Positions 41,543-48,612 of a DNA stretch of 64,000 nucleotides are shown piece by piece. The stretch's first letter is position 1. Each line of letters begins with the position of its first letter. This stretch comes from Nocardioides islandensis (GTDB lineage: Bacteria > Actinomycetota > Actinomycetes > Propionibacteriales > Nocardioidaceae), in assembly GCF_015352455.1 (NCBI RefSeq), contig NZ_JADKPN010000001.1, positions 992,001-1,056,000 on the forward strand, written 5' to 3'. The position numbers were made by a program, and so were the translations under genes. The notes beneath the pieces are model-generated. The model made no database searches, was not told the DNA's origin, and saw only the letters and a list, made by a program, of their open reading frames with translations.

Positions 41543-42346
41543 ATGGCCCAGACCGCCATCCTCGGCGCCGGCGTGATGGGCGAGACCCTGCTCTCCGGCC
41601 TCGTGCGCGCGGGCCGCCGCGTCGACGACCTGCTCGTCGGGGAGAAGCGACCGGAGCGCGCGAAGGAGCTGGAGGAGCGGTACGGCGTCACGGTCGTCTC
41701 CAACATCGAGGCAACGCGCAAGGCCGAGACCCTGGCGCTCGTCGTCAAGCCCCAGGACATGGGCGACCTGCTCGACGAGATCGCCCCGGAGCTGCGTCCC
41801 GGCCAGCTGGTCGTCTCCCTGGCCGCTGGCATCACGACGGCGTTCATCGAGTCGCGCGTTCCCAGTGGCGTCGCGGTCGTCCGCGTCATGCCCAACACTC
41901 CGGCGCTGGTCGACGAGGGCATGGCTGCGATCGCGCCGGGCTCGCACTGCGACGACCACCACCTCGCAGAAGCCGAGGAGCTGATGGGGTCGACCGGCCG
42001 CGTGCTCCGCGTGCCCGAGCGCCAGATGGACGCCGTCACGGCGATCAGCGGCTCGGGGCCGGCGTACATCTTCTTCGTCGTCGAGTCGATGATCGAGGCC
42101 GGCGTGCACCTCGGCCTCCCGCGTGCCACGGCTACCGACCTCGTCGTCCAGACCGTCGTGGGCTCGGCCAAGATGCTGCGCGAGACCGGTACCCACCCGG
42201 CCGTGCTGCGCGAGCAGGTCACGTCTCCGGGCGGCACGACCGCCGCCGCCCTGCGCGAGCTGGAGATCCACAAGGTGAGGGCCGCCTTCCTGGCTGCCAT
42301 GGAGGCCGCCCGCGACCGGTCGAGGTCGCTCGCCGAGGGCAGCTGA
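41543..42346 (+). CDS. proC: Pyrroline-5-carboxylate reductase
   Basis: Last enzyme of proline synthesis, NAD(P)H-dependent. The 267-residue protein has the Rossmann start TAILGAGVMGETLLSGLV, VRVMPNTPALVDEGM, AISGSGPAYIFFVVESMIEAG and the family signature REQVTSPGGTTAAALRELE. It starts after a GGAAGGG ribosome site. The location before an excisionase-like HTH and bS22 further down recalls the mycobacterial proC block, though here several kilobases have been inserted between them. Confidence 0.95.
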   Translation: MAQTAILGAGVMGETLLSGLVRAGRRVDDLLVGEKRPERAKELEERYGVTVVSNIEATRKAETLALVVKPQDMGDLLDEIAPELRPGQLVVSLAAGITTAFIESRVPSGVAVVRVMPNTPALVDEGMAAIAPGSHCDDHHLAEAEELMGSTGRVLRVPERQMDAVTAISGSGPAYIFFVVESMIEAGVHLGLPRATATDLVVQTVVGSAKMLRETGTHPAVLREQVTSPGGTTAAALRELEIHKVRAAFLAAMEAARDRSRSLAEGS

Positions 42347-42361
42347 ACCGATCCACCGGCA

Positions 42362-42397
42362 CGACTGGAGACTGTCTCTAGAGTGCCGCTCTAGTCG
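42362..42397. terminator. Terminator hairpin between proC and the IclR gene
   Basis: CGACTGGAG (42362-42370) pairs with CTCTAGTCG (42389-42397), nine pairs with one G-U. It contains the stop codon of the IclR gene, so it probably works in both directions. Confidence 0.6.
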
Positions 42398-43173
42398 TCC
42401 GTGGTGGCCACCACCGGCGGCCACGTGGGGGAGCCCAGCTCGCGCGAGACGTTGCGGGCCGCCTCACGCAGGAGCGTCATCGCGGAGTCGGCCAACGGCT
42501 GCTGGCTGGCCGGCAGGACGACGGCGATCGCCGCGACCGCTTCGCCGTCGCGGTCGGCGACGGGGACGGCGACCGAGGCCTCGCCGAGCACCGCCTCCTC
42601 GTCCTCCACGGCGTACCCCTTCTCGACCACGTCGACCAGCGCCTTCTCGAGCAGCTCGGGCTCGACGAGGGTCTCGCCGGTCAGGCTGCGCAGGGGGACT
42701 TTCGTCAACAGGGACTGGAGAAACGCGGGCCGGTACGCCAGCAGCACCTTGCCGAGAGCGGACGCGTGGGCCGGGATGGTGAGCCCTGTCTCGGGCATCT
42801 GGCGAGTGCCGTCGGGGCGGGGCTCGTGGTGGATCACGATGACCTGGTCGAAGAACTCGACGCCGAGCCGGACGGCCAGGCCGGTGCGCTCGCTGAGGTC
42901 GCCGGTCCAGCGCATCGCTCGGGCCCGGACGTCGAGGGTGTCCAGGTAGACGTTGGAGAGCTGGAGCAGCGTCGGACCGAGCATGTACCGCTGGCCGTGC
43001 GGCTCCTTGACCACGAGCCCGTGCTCCTGCAGCGACTTCACGATCCCGTGCACCGTCGACGGCGGCAGCTGGAGGATCACCCCGAGCTCGCTGATGCCCA
43101 GGTGCCGCGACCCCTGGAGCGCGGCCAGGACCCGCGCGGCACGGTCGATGGCCTGGATCACGGTGCCGAGCAT
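42391..43173 (-). CDS. IclR-family transcriptional regulator
   Basis: A 260-residue protein. Winged HTH at residues 4-60 (VIQAIDRAARVLAALQGSRHLGISELGVILQLPPSTVHGIVKSLQEHGLV); effector domain follows with RTGLAVRLGVEFFDQVIVIHH and IPAHASALGKVLLAY. It is divergent from glpF-dhaKLM, and many IclR proteins of this type control glycerol genes, so it likely regulates that operon through the palindrome at 43232-43248. ATG 43173 fits the domain start; ATG 43200 would add nine residues. Confidence 0.88.
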   Translation of the reverse strand: MLGTVIQAIDRAARVLAALQGSRHLGISELGVILQLPPSTVHGIVKSLQEHGLVVKEPHGQRYMLGPTLLQLSNVYLDTLDVRARAMRWTGDLSERTGLAVRLGVEFFDQVIVIHHEPRPDGTRQMPETGLTIPAHASALGKVLLAYRPAFLQSLLTKVPLRSLTGETLVEPELLEKALVDVVEKGYAVEDEEAVLGEASVAVPVADRDGEAVAAIAVVLPASQQPLADSAMTLLREAARNVSRELGSPTWPPVVATTDD

Positions 43174-43204
43174 GGCACGACGGCAAGGAAATTCGCGCAT
43201 CCTC

Positions 43205-43233
43205 TTGACGAACGGCGATTTCCTGATGAGTAT
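43205..43233 (+). promoter_or_regulatory. Weak candidate promoter of glpF-dhaKLM
   Basis: TTGACG at 43205-43210 and GAGTAT at 43228-43233 are 17 bp apart. The -10 match is poor, but its end is overlapped by the palindrome, as expected for a regulated promoter. Confidence 0.3.
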
Positions 43234-43248
43234 TCGACATTGTCGAAT
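43232..43248. promoter_or_regulatory. Candidate IclR operator
   Basis: ATTCGACA-T-TGTCGAAT is a perfect 8-1-8 palindrome in the 105-nt gap between the IclR gene and glpF. The size fits IclR-family sites. Confidence 0.6.
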
Positions 43249-43278
43249 GTGCTTCGCATCACACGGAAGGGCACCAGC

Positions 43279-44052
43279 ATGGATGAAAACACCCGGTGGC
43301 AGAAGCTCGGAGCCGAGTTCCTCGGCACGGCCTTCCTCGTCTTCGTGGGGGTCGGCTCGGTCCCGGCGCTCCTCATCGTCAACGAGGCCAACGGATCGAC
43401 GTTCAGCGGCTCGGACCTCGGGATCATCTCGCTGGCGTTCGCGACGATCGTGATCGTCACGGTCTACGTCTTCGGCTACATCAGCGGCAACCACATCAAC
43501 CCCGCCGTGACGTTCGGCCTCGCGGCCACCGGCAAGTTCCCGTGGGCGGAGGTGCCGGCGTACGTCGCGGCGCAGGTCGCCGGAGCGGTCGCGGGCGCCT
43601 TCGCGATCGTCGGCGTGCTGGGCACCAAGGCGAGCGACATCGGGCTCGGCGTCGCGTCGTACGGCGACACGATCCCCTGGTACCAGGCGTTCTTCGCCGA
43701 GTTCGTCGGCACGTTCCTGCTGGTGTTCGCGGTCTTCGGCGTGATCTACCGCAAGGCGGCGCCCGGCTGGGCGGGCCTGGCCATCGGCATGGTCGTCTTC
43801 GCCGCGATCATCCCCGTCGCGCCGACCACCGGCGCCTCGATCAACCCGGCCCGCACCACCGGCCCGATGATCGTCCAGCAGATCATGGGCGGCTCGGTGT
43901 CGTGGGAGCAGTGGCCGGTGTACGTCATCGCCGAGCTCGTCGCGGGTGTCGCCGCGGCCCTCGCGTTCGGTTTCATTGCCCACACGGCCCAGGACGACCC
44001 GCGCACCAGCGCGGCCACCGCTCCTGCCGCCGCTGTTCCCGCGGAGGTCTGA
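43279..44052 (+). CDS. glpF: Glycerol uptake facilitator (MIP/aquaporin family)
   Basis: A 257-residue channel with six membrane segments and both NPA boxes: GNHINPAVTFG (first half-helix) and GASINPARTTGP (second). The Arg after the second NPA is the selectivity-filter arginine. The position before dhaKLM suggests glycerol or dihydroxyacetone as substrate. It starts the operon after an IclR-type palindrome and ends 3 nt before dhaK. The C-terminal tail is Ala/Thr/Pro-rich. No glycerol kinase gene follows, unlike the usual glpF-glpK pair. Confidence 0.92.
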   Translation: MDENTRWQKLGAEFLGTAFLVFVGVGSVPALLIVNEANGSTFSGSDLGIISLAFATIVIVTVYVFGYISGNHINPAVTFGLAATGKFPWAEVPAYVAAQVAGAVAGAFAIVGVLGTKASDIGLGVASYGDTIPWYQAFFAEFVGTFLLVFAVFGVIYRKAAPGWAGLAIGMVVFAAIIPVAPTTGASINPARTTGPMIVQQIMGGSVSWEQWPVYVIAELVAGVAAALAFGFIAHTAQDDPRTSAATAPAAAVPAEV

Positions 44053-44055
44053 GTC

Positions 44056-45054
44056 ATGAAGAAGCTCATCAACAGCCCCGAGGCCGTGCTGGCCGACGCC
44101 CTCAAGGGCATCGACGCGGCCCACCCGGACCTCCGTGTCGACCACCAGCACCGGGTGATCTACCGGGCGACGCCGAAGGCGGACGGCAAGGTCGCGTTGA
44201 TCTCCGGCGGCGGGTCGGGCCACGAGCCGCTGCACGGCGGGTTCGTCGGGCCGGGCATGCTCGACGCCGCGTGCTGCGGCGAGGTGTTCACCTCGCCCAC
44301 GCCGGACCAGATGCAGGAGGCCACCTCGGTCGTCGACCGCGGCGCCGGCGTCCTGCACATCGTGAAGAACTACACCGGCGACGTGATGAACTTCGAGATG
44401 GCCGGCGAGATGGCGGCCGCCGACAGCGGCGTGCGCGTCGAGACGGTCGTCACCGACGACGACGTCGCGGTGCAGGACTCGACGTGGACCGCGGGTCGCC
44501 GGGGGGTCGGCGTCACCGTGCTGCTGGAGAAGATCGTCGGCGCCGCCGCCGAGGAGGGCCGCGACCTCGACGCCGTGCTCGACCTGGCCAAGCGCGTCAA
44601 CGGCCAGGGCCGGTCGATGGGCATGGCGCTGACCAGCTGCACGGTTCCCGCCGCGGGCAAGCCGACGTTCGACCTGCCCGAGGACCAGATGGAGATGGGC
44701 GTCGGCATCCACGGCGAGCCCGGCCGTCGGCGCGTACCCCTCGCGGGCGCCGCCGAGATCGCCGAGCAGCTCGTCGACCCGATCCTGGGCGACCTCGACT
44801 TCACCGGGTCGCCGAGCATCGTGATGCTCAACGGGATGGGCGGGACGCCGCTGATCGAGCTGTACCTGATGTACGGCGAGGTCGCGACGCTGCTCGAGAA
44901 GGCCGGCGTCCAGGTGGCGCGGACCCTGGTCGGCAACTACATCACCTCCCTCGACATGGCCGGCGCGTCCGTGACCGTGCTCAAGGCCGACGACGAGCTC
45001 ATCCGGCTGTGGGATGCTCCCGTGGAGACCGCAGGCCTGCGATGGGGAGTCTGA
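44056..45054 (+). CDS. dhaK: PTS-dependent dihydroxyacetone kinase, subunit DhaK
   Basis: Binds dihydroxyacetone covalently; phosphate comes from DhaL-ADP. The 332-residue protein has ISGGGSGHEPLHGGFVGPGM and GVGIHGEPG, with the substrate-binding histidine at residue 219. The rest matches family length. It lies 3 nt after glpF and is followed by dhaL and dhaM, the full PTS-type kinase. Confidence 0.96.
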   Translation: MKKLINSPEAVLADALKGIDAAHPDLRVDHQHRVIYRATPKADGKVALISGGGSGHEPLHGGFVGPGMLDAACCGEVFTSPTPDQMQEATSVVDRGAGVLHIVKNYTGDVMNFEMAGEMAAADSGVRVETVVTDDDVAVQDSTWTAGRRGVGVTVLLEKIVGAAAEEGRDLDAVLDLAKRVNGQGRSMGMALTSCTVPAAGKPTFDLPEDQMEMGVGIHGEPGRRRVPLAGAAEIAEQLVDPILGDLDFTGSPSIVMLNGMGGTPLIELYLMYGEVATLLEKAGVQVARTLVGNYITSLDMAGASVTVLKADDELIRLWDAPVETAGLRWGV

Positions 45055-45056
45055 GC

Positions 45057-45689
45057 GTGGTCGAAGCCGTCACCGTCGACGTCCTGGTCGGCTGGCTGTC
45101 CGCGTTCCGCGACGCCGTGCACGAGCACGGTGCCTACCTCACCGAGCTCGACTCGGCGATCGGTGACGCGGACCACGGGGCCAACCTGATCCGGGGCATG
45201 GACGCGGTGATGGCGGCGGTCGCGTCTCCTCCCGAGGCGACCGGTGACCTCCTCAAGAAGGTCGGCATGACGCTGGTGACCTCGGTCGGCGGCGCGAGTG
45301 GTCCGCTGTACGGCACGTTCTTCCTGCGCATGGCGACGGCGTCCGGCGACGCCACCTCGCTGGACGGGCCGGCGCTCCTCGCCGGACTCGAGGCCGGGCT
45401 CGAGGGGATCGTGGCCCGCGGCAAGGCCGAGGCCGGCGACAAGACGATGTACGACGCGTTGGCGCCCGCGCTGGCGGCGTTCTCCTCGTCCCTGGACGGC
45501 GGCGCCTCGCTCGCCGATGCGGCTCGCGCCGCGGCCGGCGCGGCGGCGGCCGGCCGGGACGCGACGGAGCCGATGCTGGCGCTCAAGGGGCGGGCGTCGT
45601 ACCTCGGCGAGCGCAGCATCGGGCACATCGACCCTGGAGCGGCGTCGTCGGCGCTCCTGCTCGACTCGCTGGCGGGCGCGCTCTCATGA
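45057..45689 (+). CDS. dhaL: PTS-dependent dihydroxyacetone kinase, ADP-binding subunit DhaL
   Basis: Carries the ADP cofactor that is rephosphorylated by DhaM. About 210 residues; LTELDSAIGDADHGANLIRGM holds the Asp cluster that binds the two Mg ions, then SVGGASGPLYGTFFLRM and GDKTMYDALAPAL. GTG 45057 has GGGAG 8 nt upstream; an in-frame ATG at 45042 would overlap dhaK and add five residues. Overlaps dhaM by 4 nt. Confidence 0.95.
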   Translation: MVEAVTVDVLVGWLSAFRDAVHEHGAYLTELDSAIGDADHGANLIRGMDAVMAAVASPPEATGDLLKKVGMTLVTSVGGASGPLYGTFFLRMATASGDATSLDGPALLAGLEAGLEGIVARGKAEAGDKTMYDALAPALAAFSSSLDGGASLADAARAAAGAAAAGRDATEPMLALKGRASYLGERSIGHIDPGAASSALLLDSLAGALS

Positions 45690-46399
45690 TCGGCATCGTC
45701 GTCGTCTCGCACAGCCCTGCCCTGGCCGAGGCCGCGGTCGCGCTGGCGGACGAGATGGTGCACGGATCCGGACCGGTCGTGGCCGTGGCCGCGGGTGCGG
45801 CGGGCGGGTTCGGGACCGACGCGACCGAGGTACGTCGGGCGCTCGAGAAGGCGTCCTCGCCCGACGGCGTCCTCGTGCTGATGGACCTCGGATCGGCCGT
45901 GCTCAGTGCCGAGCTGGCGCTGGAGCTCGGACCGATCGACGTCCCGGTCCGCCTGAGCGCCGCGCCCCTCGTGGAGGGCCTGGTCGCGGCCGTGGTCCGG
46001 GCCGCGGGGGGCGCGGACCTGGACACCGTGTCCCGCGAGGCCGAGGCCGCGCTGGTGCCGAAGGTGACCAGCCTGGCCGAGCACGCGACTCCGCCGGCCG
46101 CCCTCGTGCCAGCAGGGGAGTCGGACGCCTCGGTCCGGCTGACGCTGGTCAACCCGCAAGGCCTGCACGCCCGCCCCGCCGCCCAGATCGCCACCGCGGT
46201 GGGCGGCCTCTCGGCCGACGTGGCGGTCGAGGCCGGTGGCCGTCGCGCCGACGCGTCGAGCTCGCTGGAGCTGATGACGCTCGGCGCCGGTCAGGGGGTC
46301 GAGATCACTGTGTCGGCGGTGGGCGCCGACGCGGCGCAGGCCGTGGCCGCCGTACGCGAGATGGTCGAGGCGGGGTTCGGGGAGCTCGAAGCCAGCTGA
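45686..46399 (+). CDS. dhaM: PTS-dependent dihydroxyacetone kinase, phosphotransfer subunit DhaM with HPr domain
   Basis: Passes phosphate from the PTS to DhaL. The 237-residue protein is a fusion: EIIA-mannose-like domain (residues 1-125) with active His9 in VVSHSPALAE, and a C-terminal HPr domain (150-235) with active His161 in NPQGLHARPAAQ and the regulatory-site-like ASSSLELMTLG. There is no EI-like domain, so EI must act in trans. Ends before the two-palindrome repeat. Confidence 0.95.
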   Translation: MIGIVVVSHSPALAEAAVALADEMVHGSGPVVAVAAGAAGGFGTDATEVRRALEKASSPDGVLVLMDLGSAVLSAELALELGPIDVPVRLSAAPLVEGLVAAVVRAAGGADLDTVSREAEAALVPKVTSLAEHATPPAALVPAGESDASVRLTLVNPQGLHARPAAQIATAVGGLSADVAVEAGGRRADASSSLELMTLGAGQGVEITVSAVGADAAQAVAAVREMVEAGFGELEAS

Positions 46400-46400
46400 G

Positions 46401-46478
46401 GTTCGGCGTCGTTCCTGCCGGTTCGGCGTCGTTGCAACGACGCCGAACGTCCGGGATACCCGCTCGAGCGGGTATCCC
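46401..46478. repeat. Two-palindrome repeat, copy 2
   Basis: GTTCGGCGTCGTT at 46401-46413, then a perfect 28-nt palindrome (46421-46448) and a perfect 26-nt palindrome beginning GGGATACCCGCT (46453-46478). It is nearly identical to the reverse complement of 29197-29274. It lies between dhaM and a convergent methyltransferase gene and touches the latter's stop. Confidence 0.88.
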
Positions 46479-47461
46479 TACCCCGCCGCGACCCCCTCCG
46501 CGACCGCATGCAGCACACCGGTGTCCAGCACCCGGGTGAGGCGGAGGCCGGCGGCGGCGAACAGCGCGGCGTACTCGGCCTCGGTGCGCTCCCGGCCACC
46601 GGGGCCGACGAGCATGTTGAGGTCGGAAAAGGCGGCGTCCCGCTCGTACCCCGGGCGGTCCAGCACGATCTCGACGAGCAGCACCGAGCCACCCGGACGC
46701 AGGGCGGCGGCGCAGGTGCGCAGGATGGTGACGGACTCCTCGTCGGGCCAGTCGTGGATGACGGACTTGAGCATCAGGTGGTCGCCCGACGGCACCGACT
46801 CGAAGAACGAGCCGCCCACCGAGGTCCACCGATCGGCGAGGTCCGGCGGAGCCGAGCCGACCACGTGAGCCTGGTCGAACACCGTGCCCGTCAGGGTCGG
46901 GTGAGCCCGCAGCACCGCGGCGAGCAGGGCTCCCTGGCCACCGCCGACGTCCACGACGTGCGCGCCGGAGCGGAACGGGTACGTCGCCGCGACTGCCCCC
47001 GCCACGACCGACGTCAGCGACGTCATCAGGGCGTCGAAGTTGCGGCCCCGGTCCGGGTGCTCGACCCGGTGCTCCCAGACGTCCCTGCCGTGCAGCGAGG
47101 AGAAGGCGTTGTCGCCCGTGCGGATGCTGTGCCGGAGGTGTCCCCACGCCGCCCAGATCGCCGGGTCGGCCTGCAGCAGAGCCTGGGGCGCCAGCGACCC
47201 GGGCGCGTCCGTCCGCAGCAACGAACCCATCTCCGTCAGCGCGTACACCCCGTCCGAGGCCGCCAGGACCCCGATCGCGGAGAGCGCGCGCAGGAGCCGG
47301 TGCGTCGCGTCGGGATCGGTGCCGACCGCCGCGGCCACGTCTCCCGGCGTGCGCGCCCCACCGCCGAGGGCGTCGATGATCCCCAGCTCGACCGCCGTCG
47401 CGATCGCCGCCGTCGTGCGGTGGCCCACCACCAGCCACATGAGGTCCTGCCGCACTGTCAT
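46478..47461 (-). CDS. COMT-like O-methyltransferase
   Basis: A 327-residue SAM enzyme with an N-terminal dimerisation/winged-helix domain (TAVELGIIDALGGGARTPGDVAAAVGTD) and a C-terminal Rossmann domain: HVVDVGGGQGALLAAVLRAHP (SAM site) and LMLKSVIHDWPDEESVTILRTC, the region of the catalytic His in plant COMT-like and antibiotic O-methyltransferases. Substrate unknown; no biosynthetic cluster is next to it. It starts 7 nt after trpS on the same strand, so it is probably co-transcribed with trpS. Confidence 0.85.
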   Translation of the reverse strand: MTVRQDLMWLVVGHRTTAAIATAVELGIIDALGGGARTPGDVAAAVGTDPDATHRLLRALSAIGVLAASDGVYALTEMGSLLRTDAPGSLAPQALLQADPAIWAAWGHLRHSIRTGDNAFSSLHGRDVWEHRVEHPDRGRNFDALMTSLTSVVAGAVAATYPFRSGAHVVDVGGGQGALLAAVLRAHPTLTGTVFDQAHVVGSAPPDLADRWTSVGGSFFESVPSGDHLMLKSVIHDWPDEESVTILRTCAAALRPGGSVLLVEIVLDRPGYERDAAFSDLNMLVGPGGRERTEAEYAALFAAAGLRLTRVLDTGVLHAVAEGVAAG

Positions 47462-47468
47462 CTCGCGA

Positions 47469-48443
47469 TCATCGCAGCCCGATCGCCGCCTCGGCAGCGG
47501 CCAGCACCGGGGCCGTCACCTCCCGGCACCGCTCGGCGCCCGCTGCGAAGACGGCGGTGACGTACGCCGGGTCGGCTGCCAGGTCGGCGTACCGCTTCTG
47601 CACCGGCTCCAGCTCGGCCACGACGGCGTCGGTGACCGCCGCCTTCAGCGCGCCATAGGTGGTGATCCCCGACGACGTCCCCCCGCACGCCGCCAGGATG
47701 TCGAGCAGGTTCGACACCCCCGGCTTGTCCGACGACGACCGCACGGCGCCCGGGCCGGTGTCCGAGTCGGTCACGGCCCGCGCGACCTTGCGGCGGATGA
47801 CGTCCGGCGGGTCGAGGAGCCGGATCACGCCGGTGTCGGCTCCGGGCGCGGCCGACTTGCTCATCTTCCGCGTCGGGTCCTGGAGGTCCATGACCCGCGC
47901 GCCGGCGGACGGCGTGGCCACCTCGGGCACCGTGAACACCGGCCCGTAGGCGTTGTTGAACCGCACGGCGAGGTCGCGGGTCAGCTCGACGTGCTGGCGC
48001 TGGTCGTCGCCGACCGGCACCCGCGTCGGGCGGTAGAGGAGGATGTCGGCCGCCATCAGCACCGGGTAGGTGTAGACCGACGCCCGCGTCGACGGGTTGT
48101 CGCGGCCCTTCTCCTTGTACTGGATCATCCGGCCGAGCTCACCGGTGTACGCCGTGCACTCGAGCAGGTAGGCGAGCTCGCGGTGCGCCGCCACCTGTGA
48201 CTGCCGGAACAGCACCGCCCGTGCGGGGTCGAGGCCGACGGCGAGGAAGAGCGTCGTGACCTCCGCGATCGTGTCGCGCAGCACGCGCGGGTCGTGCGCG
48301 GTCGTCATCGCGTGCAGGTCCGAGACGCCGTAGAAGCAGTCCTCGCCGGCCTGCACCGAGGCGACCATGCCGCGGAACGCGCCGAGGAAGTTGCCGAGGG
48401 TCAGCCGGCCGGACGGGGTGATGAGGGAGAGGTTTCGGTTCAT
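47469..48443 (-). CDS. trpS: Tryptophanyl-tRNA synthetase
   Basis: Class I synthetase that charges tRNA-Trp. The 324-residue protein has the HIGH-like PSGRLTLGNFLGAF near the N terminus and KMSKS in DPTRKMSKSAAPG. ATG 48443 (MNRNLSLITPSGR) has AGGAG 7 nt upstream. The ribosome site can be sequestered by an upstream 8-bp stem, and a 13-residue leader peptide with two Trp codons lies further upstream, so expression probably responds to charged tRNA-Trp. In-frame codons upstream of 48443 are part of the leader. Confidence 0.95.
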   Translation of the reverse strand: MNRNLSLITPSGRLTLGNFLGAFRGMVASVQAGEDCFYGVSDLHAMTTAHDPRVLRDTIAEVTTLFLAVGLDPARAVLFRQSQVAAHRELAYLLECTAYTGELGRMIQYKEKGRDNPSTRASVYTYPVLMAADILLYRPTRVPVGDDQRQHVELTRDLAVRFNNAYGPVFTVPEVATPSAGARVMDLQDPTRKMSKSAAPGADTGVIRLLDPPDVIRRKVARAVTDSDTGPGAVRSSSDKPGVSNLLDILAACGGTSSGITTYGALKAAVTDAVVAELEPVQKRYADLAADPAYVTAVFAAGAERCREVTAPVLAAAEAAIGLR

Positions 48444-48447
48444 GGGA

Positions 48448-48480
48448 GTGCTCCTGGAGATGAGGCCTCCGGAGGAGCAC
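48448..48480 (-). promoter_or_regulatory. Shine-Dalgarno-sequestering hairpin of trpS
   Basis: On the minus strand GTGCTCCT (48480-48473) is perfectly complementary to AGGAGCAC (48455-48448), which contains the trpS ribosome site. The loop contains the palindrome CCTCCGGAGG. Confidence 0.65.
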
Positions 48481-48483
48481 GCG

Positions 48484-48570
48484 TCTGCAGAGATGCAGAA
48501 CGGCCGCCCGGAGGCGGCCGTGGGTTGAGTGTGCGTCAACGAGGGTGGTCCGCCTAGCAGGCGGGCCACC
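48484..48570 (-). promoter_or_regulatory. trpS attenuator hairpins
   Basis: Three hairpins on the minus strand. 48570-48544: 11-bp arms (one wobble) whose 5-prime arm includes the second Trp codon. 48521-48500: perfect 9-bp stem with a 4-nt loop. 48499-48484: TCTGCA/TGCAGA. If a ribosome stalls on the Trp codons, the GGCGG of the first hairpin is free to pair with CCGCC of the second, the usual attenuation logic. Confidence 0.6.
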
Positions 48571-48595
48571 ACTGGGTCGAGCGGAACGTGCGCAC
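48554..48595 (-). CDS. trpS leader peptide
   Basis: A 13-residue ORF (GTG start): MRTFRSTQWWPAC, with tandem Trp codons at 48571-48566 and a TAG stop inside the first hairpin. Trp-Trp in a short ORF directly before attenuator hairpins and trpS is the classic sign of ribosome-mediated attenuation. There is no clear ribosome site before the GTG. It begins 18 nt after the end of the endonuclease gene, so its promoter is within or before that gene. Confidence 0.7.
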   Translation of the reverse strand: MRTFRSTQWWPAC

Positions 48596-48612
48596 GCAGT
48601 GAGGGTACGCCG

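Noticed and set aside
41543..42424. Minus-strand frames over proC read as a separate gene
   Set aside because: Shadow frames without motifs; proC is unambiguous.
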